Notes: generated by a model not told the origin, from the sequence alone. Shown: positions 1-7,781, counted from the first letter of the stretch. The stretch is 19,083 bases of DNA from JBCCFX01 sp039029515 (GCA_039029515.1 JBCCFX010000059.1:1-19083); one strand, 5' to 3'. Numbers and translations are program-made.

Positions 1-396
1 GTCGACACCGATCGTTGCGGTGCGATGGGATACTGCTTCGGTGGTCTGTGTGCACTGGACATCGCTCGCAGCGGCGCTGATGTGCGTGGTGTTGTCAGTT
101 TTCACGGACTGCTGAACGGCATCACCGGGCTCGACGCGAACGCGGTGCGCGCCAAAGTGCTTGTCCAGCACGGCAACGATGATCCGTTTGTTTCACAGGA
201 ACAGTTCACGGATTTCGTCTCCGAGATGAACATCGCCGGCGCGGACTGGCAGATTCATCAGTACGGCGGCGTGAAGCATGCCTTCACCAACCCCGCTGCC
301 GATGACCATGAGCTCGGTACGGTCTTCAACGCCAGCGCCGATCGACGCTCATGGCAGACGATGTCGAACTTCTTCGCGGAAGTCTTCGCGCGATGA
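1..396 (+). CDS. Dienelactone hydrolase family protein, C-terminal part (5' end outside window)
   Basis: The reading frame is open from the first base and ends at TGA 394-396, so only the C-terminal ~131 residues are present. The fragment starts just before GYCFGG, the nucleophile elbow of dienelactone hydrolases, in which Cys replaces the usual alpha/beta-hydrolase Ser. The other two triad members are also visible: Asp in HGNDDPFV (which follows the VLVQ strand) and His in VKHAFTNP. The family hydrolyses dienelactones or other esters and is usually cytoplasmic, but the missing N-terminus hides any signal peptide. The stop overlaps the next gene's ATG in an ATGA arrangement (393-396), which implies translational coupling with the amidohydrolase. 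The substrate cannot be told from sequence. Confidence 0.88.
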   Translation, partial: VDTDRCGAMGYCFGGLCALDIARSGADVRGVVSFHGLLNGITGLDANAVRAKVLVQHGNDDPFVSQEQFTDFVSEMNIAGADWQIHQYGGVKHAFTNPAADDHELGTVFNASADRRSWQTMSNFFAEVFAR

Positions 397-2447
397 TGCG
401 TCACACACTGGCAGCGTTCTGTATGTTTGCGATCACGTTGCCTGGCGCGGCCGCTACGCAGGCCGAGGTCATTGCGATCGTCGATGTCAATGTCGTCCCC
501 ATGGACGATGATACGATCGATGCGAACCAGACCGTGCTCATTCGAGATGACACGATTGTCGCCATCGGACCGGCTGATCTCATTCGCGTGCCCGCCGATG
601 CGCAGCGGATTGACGGAACCGGTCGGTACCTCATGCCCGGCCTCGCGGACATGCACGTCCACCTGTTCAGCGAGGATGAGTTCACGCTGCTGCTGGCCAA
701 TGGCATCACGACCGTACGCAACATGTGGGGTTCGGCGATGCACCTGGATTTCCAGCGTCGCATCGACGCTGGCGAACTGCGTGCACCAACGATGTATACC
801 GTCGGCGCGCTCGTCGATGGAAACCCGCCGATCTGGCCGAACTCCACCATGCTCGAGTTCCCGGAGCAAGCACGAGCGCATGTGCGCCAACAGGCAGAGG
901 AAGGGTTTCCTGCCATCAAGGTGTACAACCGTCTTGAACCCGACGTGTACGAGACGATTGTCGAGACGGCCGCGGAAGTTGGCCTTGAAGTCGTCGGTCA
1001 TGTGCCGAATAAGGTCGGGCTGGCGCGCGTGCTCGAATGTCGGCAGCGCACGATTGAACACCTTCAAGGCTACGTTTTTGCCTCTGCAACACGTGACTTC
1101 GATCCATCGAAGGTGGAAGGCACGTTCTTCACAATCGAATTTGCCGCCGCACAGTACTTCGATGAGAAACGCCTTGATGCCCTGGTGACCGAGACGCTTC
1201 GCGCGGGCACCTGGAACTGCCCGACGCTCGTCGTGTTTCAGCAAACGACCAGTGATCCGGCGGTCGAGCGTGAGCGACCAGCCGCGCGCTACGTCGCGCC
1301 GTCGACGCTGACGTGGTGGAACACGATGCAGGCCGTTTCGCCCGACCGCCAACCTGACATTGATGCTCACCAGCGGGTCTTATTTCAAATCGTCAAGGCA
1401 CTGCATGAAGCGGGATGTCCATTGCTTCTGGGCACGGATATGCCGAATCCGTGGGTTGTGCCGGGCTTCGCCATTCATCAGGAACTCGACCTGCTGGTTC
1501 GTGCCGGACTGACGCCGTACGAAGCGCTGCGCACCGGGACCATCAACCCCGCGCAGTATCTTGAGCAGGAAGCGACATTCGGAACGGTGCACGTTGGTCG
1601 TCGTGCAGATCTGCTGCTGCTCGAATCAAACCCGCTGGATGATGTCGCACATGTGCAGGATCGTGTCGGCGTCATGGTGCGCGGCGATTGGATCTCCGAA
1701 TCCGAACTGCAATCCAACCTCGCCGACATTGCCGATCGCTACACCGCGCAGCAGGTGGATGACAATCCTGCGGCGGATGACTTATTCGCGGATGTGAACC
1801 CGCTTCCGCAAGGCGAATATACGGGTCGGTACTCGATTACGCTGGGAACGTTCGACATCGGCGCGGAGCGCTACTGCGTGCAGAGGAACGATGACGGCTC
1901 ATCGACAGTCACCGTGCAACTCGCCTATCGTCCGCCGTTCGCGACGCAGATCGAGATTCAGCAGACGTGCGATGCCAACGGAAGCGTCACCGATCTGACC
2001 ATTCGTGGTGCGCTGAACCAGAATGAAATGGACCTCACGGCAACGCGCAATGACGCGACGCTGACCGTCAGCGGCACGTACGGCGCGCAAACGATTGCTG
2101 AAGAACGCACACTGGCTGACGGCGTTGAACTCGCGACGTTGAGCTACGCGCTGGATGCGTATCGCCTGTCGACCACGGCGGACGCCGCACCAACGACCGT
2201 GCAACAACTCGTCGTATCGTACTTCCCGCAGTTTGCGATCCTCGATGCGACCGTGACGTCATCGCCCGGCGAGACTGCAACGCTCGATCTACTCGGTGAG
2301 ACCATCGACGCGCAGACATACAACGTGCAGACGCAGATGTTCGGCTCGGCAACACCGTCGACGGTCGTGCTGGATCAACTGGGACGAATGGTCGGCTATC
2401 GCATGAACGGTCCGCAGGGCACGTTCATCGTCGAGCGCGTCGAGTAA
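393..2447 (+). CDS. Secreted metal-dependent amidohydrolase with C-terminal beta-rich extension
   Basis: The protein has 684 residues from ATG 393. I chose this start over the in-frame ATG 351 because it gives a clean signal peptide (MMRHTLAAFC onward, cleavage near AATQA) and an ATGA overlap with the preceding stop. The amidohydrolase fold shows the metal-ligand series HVH (His88, His90), a candidate bridging Lys176 in AIKVY, His203 in VGHV, His223 in TIEHL and Asp349 in LLGTDMP. An ADLLLLESNPL segment (about 405-414) is the typical closing beta-sandwich strand of imidazolonepropionase/dipeptidase-like members. Residues after about 470 form an extra beta-strand-rich region (GEYTGRYSI..., LDLLGETIDA...) outside the catalytic domain. 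Export suggests hydrolysis of cyclic amides or peptides in the periplasm; the substrate is unknown. It converges on zwf with an 18-bp gap. Confidence 0.85.
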   Translation: MMRHTLAAFCMFAITLPGAAATQAEVIAIVDVNVVPMDDDTIDANQTVLIRDDTIVAIGPADLIRVPADAQRIDGTGRYLMPGLADMHVHLFSEDEFTLLLANGITTVRNMWGSAMHLDFQRRIDAGELRAPTMYTVGALVDGNPPIWPNSTMLEFPEQARAHVRQQAEEGFPAIKVYNRLEPDVYETIVETAAEVGLEVVGHVPNKVGLARVLECRQRTIEHLQGYVFASATRDFDPSKVEGTFFTIEFAAAQYFDEKRLDALVTETLRAGTWNCPTLVVFQQTTSDPAVERERPAARYVAPSTLTWWNTMQAVSPDRQPDIDAHQRVLFQIVKALHEAGCPLLLGTDMPNPWVVPGFAIHQELDLLVRAGLTPYEALRTGTINPAQYLEQEATFGTVHVGRRADLLLLESNPLDDVAHVQDRVGVMVRGDWISESELQSNLADIADRYTAQQVDDNPAADDLFADVNPLPQGEYTGRYSITLGTFDIGAERYCVQRNDDGSSTVTVQLAYRPPFATQIEIQQTCDANGSVTDLTIRGALNQNEMDLTATRNDATLTVSGTYGAQTIAEERTLADGVELATLSYALDAYRLSTTADAAPTTVQQLVVSYFPQFAILDATVTSSPGETATLDLLGETIDAQTYNVQTQMFGSATPSTVVLDQLGRMVGYRMNGPQGTFIVERVE

Positions 2448-2465
2448 CGGTACGCTCGTAAACAA

Positions 2466-3992
2466 TCAATCCTCGCTGTTGTGCCATGCCCGGCCATCGC
2501 GCGCAAGCATGGCATCGGCACTCGCTGGCCCCCACGAACCCGGGGCGTAATTGCCACGCATCTCACGCCGAAGACACTCGGATTCCGGACCGAGGAATGG
2601 CATAACCGCGCGCCATGCACCTTCGACCTCGTAGCGATGCTTGAACAACGTCTGGTTCCCACGCATCGCATCAATGATCAGCGGCCCGTACGCTTCCACC
2701 GGCTGCGCATTGAACCACTTCTCGTAGTCCACGTTCATCGTCACCGTGTCCATGTTGAGATCCGCGCCGGGTACCTTGCCCTTGAAGCGCAATCGAACAC
2801 CTTCATGCGGCGCGATCTCGATGATGATCTGATTCCCCGCGGACATCGCACTGTCTCCAAGTCCTTCGATGCCGGGAAACAAGTCGACCGCAGGCGGTTT
2901 GAACTGAATGACGACTTCCGTACGCTTCGCTGCCATGCGCTTGCCCGTGCGCAGGTAAAACGGCGTGCCCGCCCAGCGCCAGTTTTCGAAGTGCAGCTTC
3001 ACCGCGGCAAACGTCTCGGTTGATGAGTTCGGCGCAACACCATCCTGTTCGTGATACGCCGGCTCTTGTCCATCCGCACCGTATTGCCCGAGCGAGGCGC
3101 AATGTTCGAGTTCGTCCACGCACGGCGGCACGATGGCATCGATGAGCTTGATCTTTTCCTGCCGGATGTGATGCGGCAGATGCGTCGTCGGCGGCTCCAT
3201 TGCAACCAGCGCGAGGACCTGCAGCAGGTGCGACTGGATCATGTCGCGAACTGCGCCAGCGCGATCATAGAAGTCTGCCCTGCTCCCGACACCAACGGTC
3301 TCCGCCGCCGTGATCTGCACATGGTCGATGTATTGGTGATTCCACAGCGGCTCGAAGAGTGTGTTCGCAAACCGCAGGACGAGCACGTTGCGAACAAGTT
3401 CCTTGCCGAGATAGTGATCGATTCGATAGATCGCGTCCTCATCGAACACCTGACCAAGAGCACGATTCAGCGCCTGCGCCGACACGAGATCATGCCCGAG
3501 CGGCTTTTCCACAACGATGCGCTGCCATGACCGCACGGTCGGGTCGATCGAGCACCAGCGCCGACCCTCGGCCACGAGTTGCGCCCGATCGATCTGCGTC
3601 ACGATCGGTTCGTACAGTGATGGTGAGACTGAGAGGTAGAACAGCACTCGACCGTCGGTGTTCTTTTCGGCGTCAATCGCGGCAATCGTGGATTTAAGAT
3701 CATCGTACGCTGCAGGCTCGGTCGCGCTCCCTGCGAGATATCGCAGGCGTTGTGCAAACGTGCGCCAGCTGGCATCATCAAAGTCTTTCGCGTGCTTTCG
3801 TGCCCACGGTTCAAGAACATCGCGCCAGGCATCATCGGACATTGGCGTTCGGCTGAAGCCGATGATCGTCGTGCCCTCGGGCAGACGGCCAGCGCGGTCC
3901 ATTTCGTACAACGCCGGAATCAATTTGCGCGAGGTGAGATCACCCGAAGCGCCGAAGATCACGAGGACGCAGGCATCGGGAATGGTGGGCAT
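2466..3992 (-). CDS. zwf: Glucose-6-phosphate 1-dehydrogenase
   Basis: The protein has 508 residues, the normal length for bacterial G6PD, which oxidises glucose-6-phosphate to 6-phosphogluconolactone with NAD(P)+ at the entry to the oxidative pentose phosphate pathway. Visible marks are the nucleotide-binding GASGDLTSRK (14-23), EKPLGHDL (162-169), the substrate signature RIDHYLGKE (190-198) and the second active-site His255 in RDMIQSHLLQ. The C-terminus ends in the family-typical DGRAW. The start at 3992 is the only one that places the Rossmann motif near residue 14. It lies 35 bp downstream of the secreted hypothetical gene on the same strand and may be co-transcribed with it. The ribosome binding site is weak. 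No neighbouring pgl or gnd is seen. Confidence 0.97.
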   Translation of the reverse strand: MPTIPDACVLVIFGASGDLTSRKLIPALYEMDRAGRLPEGTTIIGFSRTPMSDDAWRDVLEPWARKHAKDFDDASWRTFAQRLRYLAGSATEPAAYDDLKSTIAAIDAEKNTDGRVLFYLSVSPSLYEPIVTQIDRAQLVAEGRRWCSIDPTVRSWQRIVVEKPLGHDLVSAQALNRALGQVFDEDAIYRIDHYLGKELVRNVLVLRFANTLFEPLWNHQYIDHVQITAAETVGVGSRADFYDRAGAVRDMIQSHLLQVLALVAMEPPTTHLPHHIRQEKIKLIDAIVPPCVDELEHCASLGQYGADGQEPAYHEQDGVAPNSSTETFAAVKLHFENWRWAGTPFYLRTGKRMAAKRTEVVIQFKPPAVDLFPGIEGLGDSAMSAGNQIIIEIAPHEGVRLRFKGKVPGADLNMDTVTMNVDYEKWFNAQPVEAYGPLIIDAMRGNQTLFKHRYEVEGAWRAVMPFLGPESECLRREMRGNYAPGSWGPASADAMLARDGRAWHNSED

Positions 3993-4027
3993 GCGTGCAT
4001 CATGCCCGGACGGCGGTGTCTGTCAAT

Positions 4028-5293
4028 TCAACGACGGGATGCGCGACGAATCGCCTTGGTCATCGCATCGCGCTCTTCGGGCGTGAGCATGGACCGAAGT
4101 TCATCGATGAGCCGGGCTTCTTCGGTGGATTGCTCGCCGGTGAGCCGGAGCAGTTCCTCATACAACTCGCGCGTCTTCTGATCGCGTAAGGCTTTCGGAT
4201 CGACCATCGCGTGCACAATGCGACCGTGATCTCGTCGACCACGGATGTAGAGGTCCCGAATCGCCATCGTGATTGCGGCCCGGTCACGACGATATGACGT
4301 CACAAGCGGTCCGATTCGCCCGCTGCGATCATCACCAATGTTCTTCTGTACCCAGGCGGCGATTCGATCCGCCGTGCTTGTGGACATCAGCCCCGGGAAA
4401 ATGGCGGCGAGACATCGATCACGCCACGCGATCGCCGCGTCCTCAGCAAGACCAGATCGAGCGATCGCTGCGATTTCCTCGACGGTCTCGTTGGAGAGTT
4501 CGTACCACTGCAACCATCGATCGACAATGCGTTGTTCAATCGCTTTGCGCTGTTTCTCGTTGTCATTGATGACTGCAATGCGTCGCCTCAGCATGTCATC
4601 CCGATCCTGCGCTGCGTTGGTGCGCAGGTACTGATCCACGCGCTGCGCGTAGTCGCGCAGCGGCGCTGCGAATTGTGTTGGTGCCAGTGCGGCGAGCTCC
4701 GCACCGTCTGCGCGTGCTTCGGTGCACACCGTGAAGAGGTCAACGCCTTCGCCACCGTATTCCGGTGTTTCAGCGCGGCGCGACCGATCCCGCAGCCAGA
4801 CTTTTCGGGCGAGCGCACGTTGCGCTGCCGGAAGCGCTTCAAGCTGCGGACCATCCAGCAGTCCACCAAGGTCGGCGCGAAACGTCGCGTAGAGTCGGTC
4901 AACGTCCGGCATCGCATCCAGGTACGCCTGAACAACCGCAGCGCGAAGTCTGGTGAGTTCATCGGATGTCAGCCGAATGCGACCCGTAAACGCATCATTC
5001 ACGCGCTGTCGACCCGCATCATCGGCCGCGGCATCGGTTCGCTTCGCCAACTCGTCGAGTTGCGTGGCGTAGTCGGTGAACAGCATGTCGAGAATCAGCT
5101 TCTGATCTCGTGTCGCATCCACGTCTTTGCAGAAGTCCAGGTAGTCCGCCCGCGTGATAACCGGCGAGAACATGTTCATCGCCCGATCTTCCGCGTGCAC
5201 GAGGCTGGTCGCCGCTGCACACACGATGAGCATGACGACGGCACGCAACATGCCGAATCGTCGTCCACCCCAATTCCCGGATCTATTCTTCAT
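4028..5293 (-). CDS. Secreted helical hypothetical protein with two LTxxQ-like segments
   Basis: The protein has 421 residues and I do not recognise a named family. The N-terminus is a signal peptide: basic RRFGMLR, hydrophobic AVVMLIVCAAATSL, and cleavage after VHA (34). Met15 is an alternative start that still leaves a signal peptide. The rest is predicted almost wholly alpha-helical and highly charged. Two short stretches resemble each other and the LTxxQ/Spy-CpxP style: LLDGPQLEALPAAQRALAR near the first third and MLTPEERDAMTKAIRR at the C-terminus. Proteins with such segments are usually periplasmic chaperones or metal-stress proteins, but the match here is too weak to assign a function. 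It sits upstream of zwf and downstream of xer on the same strand, with 165 bp separating it from xer. Confidence 0.75.
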   Translation of the reverse strand: MKNRSGNWGGRRFGMLRAVVMLIVCAAATSLVHAEDRAMNMFSPVITRADYLDFCKDVDATRDQKLILDMLFTDYATQLDELAKRTDAAADDAGRQRVNDAFTGRIRLTSDELTRLRAAVVQAYLDAMPDVDRLYATFRADLGGLLDGPQLEALPAAQRALARKVWLRDRSRRAETPEYGGEGVDLFTVCTEARADGAELAALAPTQFAAPLRDYAQRVDQYLRTNAAQDRDDMLRRRIAVINDNEKQRKAIEQRIVDRWLQWYELSNETVEEIAAIARSGLAEDAAIAWRDRCLAAIFPGLMSTSTADRIAAWVQKNIGDDRSGRIGPLVTSYRRDRAAITMAIRDLYIRGRRDHGRIVHAMVDPKALRDQKTRELYEELLRLTGEQSTEEARLIDELRSMLTPEERDAMTKAIRRASRR

Positions 5294-5458
5294 GAGCGTG
5301 ATTTCGCGAGCGCGCCTTCCCTGCGAAGCCCGGATCTCGGACTTGCCACATGGATAAGGGTAGATTTCATCCGAAGCGATTCCAACCGTTTGCCTCGGAT
5401 TGTGCCGGCATCTGTGGAAAAGGATGCCGCGAACGGCGGAATCTGACGCCGGAACTGC
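5294..5458 (-). other. Intergenic spacer between xer and the secreted hypothetical gene
   Basis: No ORF of note lies in these 165 bases. On the minus strand just after the xer stop there is a short GCCG-TTCG-CGGC hairpin (plus 5426-5437) followed after four bases by TTTT. It could be a weak terminator for xer, although the stem is only four pairs. Further along the minus strand, TTGGAA and TACCCT lie 17 bases apart, a poor but correctly spaced promoter-like pair for the hypothetical gene and zwf. Neither call is strong. Confidence 0.25.
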
Positions 5459-6376
5459 TTACGCACGCGGATGATGGCGACTGACGACTTCACGCAATCG
5501 GCGTTCATCGACATGGGTATAGACCTGCGTCGTCGCGATATCGCTGTGCCCGAGCAATTCCTGGACGACGCGGAGGTCGGCACCGCCCGTGAGCAGGTGG
5601 GTCGCGAAGCTGTGGCGAAGCATGTGCGGATGCACATGATGCAGACCCGCCCAGCGAGCACATCGTCCGACGATCTGCCAGACCGCGACACGCTCCAACG
5701 GTCGACCGGTGGACGAGAGCAACAGATGGCCGTTGTCCCGCCCGGTGCCGTGCGCAATGAGTTCCTGGTACAGCCCTTCCAGATAGCATTCGACCGCGTC
5801 CTGTGCCGGGGCGCCGATGGGCACGATTCGCTGTTTGCCGCCCTTCCCGTTCACGAGCAGTACGCCGAGCGTCTCGTTGTAGTCGCGAACCTTGAGCGCA
5901 CCGACTTCGCTCGCGCGCAAGCCCGCGGCATACATCAGCTCAAGCATCGCTCGATCGCGCGTCCAGAGCCGACTGCATTCCGGCGACGGCGCGTTCAACA
6001 GCTGCTGCATCTGGATCGGCGACAGCACATCAGGAAGCTTGCGCCAGCGCGATGGCGCTTCGAGCAGTCGCGCCGGATCGTCATTGATCTCATTGTTGGC
6101 CTTGAGGAATCGAAAGAACACGCGCATCGTGGCGAGATGGCGCGCGACCGAACTGGATTGCAGACCGCGTTCGCGGTGGAGTCGACGGAGATGATCAGCC
6201 AGCAGGCGCGGTGTGATATCCGCGAGGCTCGTGACGCCGTGCTCGATGCAATCCGACTCCAGGTCGCGGAGGTCACGACCGTACGCCTCACGTGTGGCCA
6301 ACGCCATGCCGGCCTCGACCCGCAGATACGTGAGGAAGTTACGAACCGGTCGCTCGAAGGGGGAGTTGGTGTCCAT
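5459..6376 (-). CDS. Tyrosine recombinase of the XerC/XerD type
   Basis: The protein has 305 residues, standard for XerC/XerD, which resolve chromosome dimers at dif sites. The N-terminal SAM-like core-binding domain (FLTYLRVEAGMALATREAYGRDL region, about 14-95) is followed by the catalytic domain with every expected residue: Arg154 in AAGLRASE, Lys178 in VNGKGG, His251 and Arg254 in HMLRHSF, His277 in LLGHSD, and nucleophile Tyr286 in TQVYTH. The start at 6376 keeps the usual short N-terminal tail. This start lies inside the end of the upstream 86-aa gene (38-bp overlap), so the two are probably translated from one mRNA. No phage or integron genes are nearby, so a housekeeping Xer role is likely. 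Whether it is XerC or XerD cannot be settled here. Confidence 0.95.
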   Translation of the reverse strand: MDTNSPFERPVRNFLTYLRVEAGMALATREAYGRDLRDLESDCIEHGVTSLADITPRLLADHLRRLHRERGLQSSSVARHLATMRVFFRFLKANNEINDDPARLLEAPSRWRKLPDVLSPIQMQQLLNAPSPECSRLWTRDRAMLELMYAAGLRASEVGALKVRDYNETLGVLLVNGKGGKQRIVPIGAPAQDAVECYLEGLYQELIAHGTGRDNGHLLLSSTGRPLERVAVWQIVGRCARWAGLHHVHPHMLRHSFATHLLTGGADLRVVQELLGHSDIATTQVYTHVDERRLREVVSRHHPRA

Positions 6377-6599
6377 TGGCGGTGATCACGACGAGAGGAA
6401 CAGCAGGTTCCTCCAGAGCGTGCTGCGCCTCGGCGATTTCGGCGTTGATGCGGTGAAACATCGGGCAGGCTCGGTAGGCGCCAAAGCAGACATTGAAGGC
6501 CTGATTCAGGCGGCCGAGGCAGAATCGGCTGGCGCACCGATGATCATCGAGATTGACGTGCGGGCACGCGCCCGTTGTCGGGGCAGATTCGTCATCCAT
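6339..6599 (-). CDS. Small Cys-rich protein of unknown function
   Basis: The protein has 86 residues and is soluble, with no signal peptide. Five Cys (12, 22, 27, 38, 45) and several His are packed into the N-terminal half, including ACPHVNLDDHRC, RFCLGRLNQAF and VCFGAYRACPMF. The CP...C...C...C-G-x-Y-xx-CP pattern resembles a small Cys motif I associate with bacterial regulatory or membrane-associated proteins, and suggests a Zn or Fe-S site; this is an inference. The second half is an Ala/Glu helix followed by a hydrophobic strand (VPLVVITA). ATG 6599 has a good AAGGA site eight bases upstream (plus 6608-6612). The gene overlaps the xer start by 38 bp. It is not a shadow ORF, because the region upstream of xer is otherwise empty and the codon use is like the neighbours. 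Confidence 0.65.
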   Translation of the reverse strand: MDDESAPTTGACPHVNLDDHRCASRFCLGRLNQAFNVCFGAYRACPMFHRINAEIAEAQHALEEPAVPLVVITANGHQLPLRATGS

Positions 6600-6607
6600 G
6601 ACGCAGT

Positions 6608-6612
6608 TCCTT
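6608..6612 (-). promoter_or_regulatory. Ribosome binding site of the 86-aa gene
   Basis: TCCTT on the plus strand reads AAGGA on the minus strand, eight bases before ATG 6599. It decides the start of the small Cys-rich protein. Confidence 0.6.
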
Positions 6613-6658
6613 ACGGTTCGTCAGTCATCGGCGCGGCCTGTAGACCATCGCCACTTTT

Positions 6659-6674
6659 TCCGACATCTGTCGGA
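6659..6674. promoter_or_regulatory. 16-bp dyad (operator or activator site) in the divergent control region
   Basis: TCCGACATCTGTCGGA has two perfect 7-base arms around a 2-base centre. The tight centre and the lack of a following T-run argue against a terminator. It lies 60 bp upstream of the 86-aa gene start and about 137 bp upstream of the expected start of transcription from the sigma-54-like promoter at 6777-6792, a typical distance for a bacterial enhancer-binding-protein site. It could alternatively be a repressor site for the minus-strand genes. The binding protein is unknown. Confidence 0.4.
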
Positions 6675-6776
6675 CCTCATGCGCACACCTTGCGCGTGCA
6701 TTGCGCGGACGCGCGAGACATGCCTGCCCGTCATGCCAACACCCCCGCTCATGGGTACAGAACGCCGGTTTTGTTT

Positions 6777-6792
6777 CGGCATCGTTCTTGCC
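6777..6792 (+). promoter_or_regulatory. Sigma-54-like promoter for the flagellar genes
   Basis: CGGCATCGTTCTTGCC matches the RpoN consensus (TGGCAC, N5, TTGC) at the invariant GG (6778-6779) and GC (6790-6791), with the exact 12-base distance between them. It also matches at GGCA and TTGC; three bases of the -24 element differ (first T, C and G). Transcription would start near 6803 and give a leader of about 29 bases containing the AGGAG site. Sigma-54 control of rod and ring genes is common in polar flagellates. No competing sigma-70 or sigma-28 match was seen here. Confidence 0.45.
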
Positions 6793-6820
6793 TTCAGTTT
6801 CGGTCGTTGTTCCAGAGGCA

Positions 6821-6825
6821 AGGAG
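6821..6825 (+). promoter_or_regulatory. Ribosome binding site of the 66-aa ORF
   Basis: AGGAG lies six bases before GTG 6832, the strongest ribosome binding site in this part of the window. It is the main support for that small gene and for its GTG start. Confidence 0.6.
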
Positions 6826-6831
6826 TGCCAC

Positions 6832-7032
6832 GTGAGCGACCGGTTGATCGACTTCTCTTCTGTGGCTGAACGATCCGGGGACCGGATTGAGACGCCCGCA
6901 CTTTCGCAGCTCGCCGCCGAGGCCATTCGTCTCGCCCGTGTCGCGACGTCGATTCACCTTGCCGCCCGCGTTCACCCGGACGCCGACCATGGGACGGAAT
7001 CGAACTTCGTGACACGGGAGTCCACGGGATGA
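6832..7032 (+). CDS. Small unknown protein leading the flagellar run
   Basis: A 66-residue protein starts at GTG 6832 with an AGGAG site six bases upstream. Its TGA (7030-7032) overlaps the ATG of flgF (7029) as ATGA, which is strong evidence for translational coupling. The sequence begins MSDRLIDFSSVAERSG. Residues 22-48 (PALSQLAAEAIRLARV onward) are likely one amphipathic helix, and the tail is polar. There is no signal peptide, membrane segment or Cys. It does not resemble FlgM, FlgJ, FliE or a rod protein closely enough to name. Its position suggests a flagellar assembly or regulatory role, or simply a leader ORF that delivers ribosomes to flgF. Confidence 0.55.
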   Translation: MSDRLIDFSSVAERSGDRIETPALSQLAAEAIRLARVATSIHLAARVHPDADHGTESNFVTRESTG

Positions 7033-7781
7033 ACTACGGTCTGTATCTCTCGGCGACGGGCGTGCAGACGAGCCTGCATCGTCAGGACGTCCACGCGAAC
7101 AATCTGGCCAACGTACAGACCATCGGCTTCAAGCCCGATGCGGTCTACACGCGTGAGCGCCTCCCCGAACGCATCGAGTCCAACGATCCGTGGGCATCAC
7201 CCATGGAATTGCTCGAACAACTCGGCGGCGGCCATCTCGCAAACCCGACACGCACCCTGCTGACCCAGGGATCACTCGAACCAACTGGCGCACCGCTGGA
7301 CGTCGCCCTCGACGGCGAAGGCTTCCTGGCCGTCCAGTCCGGCAACGGCGAAACGCTCTATACCCGAGACGGTCGGCTGAACCTCAACGCGGACGGCGAA
7401 CTCGTCCTCGCATCCAACGGCATGAAAGTGCTGAACGCACAAAATCGTCCGATTCGTCTCGATCCCACCGCACAGCTGACCATCTCGCAGGATGGCGCGA
7501 TTCAACAGAACGGTACCGAGCACGATCGCCTTTCCATTATGGATGCCGTCGATCCCGCGGCCGTCCGGAAGCAGGGACAGAACCTGTACGTGATCGAGTC
7601 CGTCCGGCTCGGCACAGCACAGGTGCAACAGGGATACACCGAAACCAGCGCCGCGAATCCGATCCAAGCGCTGATGAGCATGACGAATGCGGCCAAGGCG
7701 GTCAGCGCCAACGCACGCATGATGCAATACCACGATCACAACCTTGAAGAACTGTTCGGTCGCGTCGCGCGCGTCGGCTGA
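7029..7781 (+). CDS. flgF: Flagellar basal-body rod protein FlgF
   Basis: The protein has 250 residues. The N-terminus carries the rod-protein signature HANNLANVQTIGFKPD (about 23-38). The centre has the FlgE/F/G-like strand pattern (GSLEPTGAPLDVALDGEGFLAVQ, with YTRDGRLNLN after it). The C-terminus is the matching coiled segment (ANPIQALMSMTNAAKAVSAN). The protein forms part of the proximal rod and is exported by the flagellar type III system without a cleaved signal. I call it FlgF rather than FlgG because it precedes a clear FlgG and is shorter, with a less conserved C-terminal motif. It overlaps the 66-aa ORF by 4 bp and precedes flgG by 35 bp. Confidence 0.9.
   Translation: MNYGLYLSATGVQTSLHRQDVHANNLANVQTIGFKPDAVYTRERLPERIESNDPWASPMELLEQLGGGHLANPTRTLLTQGSLEPTGAPLDVALDGEGFLAVQSGNGETLYTRDGRLNLNADGELVLASNGMKVLNAQNRPIRLDPTAQLTISQDGAIQQNGTEHDRLSIMDAVDPAAVRKQGQNLYVIESVRLGTAQVQQGYTETSAANPIQALMSMTNAAKAVSANARMMQYHDHNLEELFGRVARVG

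Noticed and set aside
258..1370. Long minus-strand ORF
   Set aside because: Antisense to the amidohydrolase, which has all family motifs; typical shadow ORF of GC-rich DNA.
4532..5446. Plus-strand ORF of 304 codons
   Set aside because: Antisense to the secreted hypothetical gene, Arg/Cys-rich composition without motifs.
5459..6376. Integrase of a mobile element
   Set aside because: Length and motifs fit housekeeping Xer, and no att sites, tRNA, transposase or phage genes are nearby.
5471..6385. Plus-strand ORF of 304 codons
   Set aside because: Antisense to the complete Xer recombinase and without recognisable motifs.
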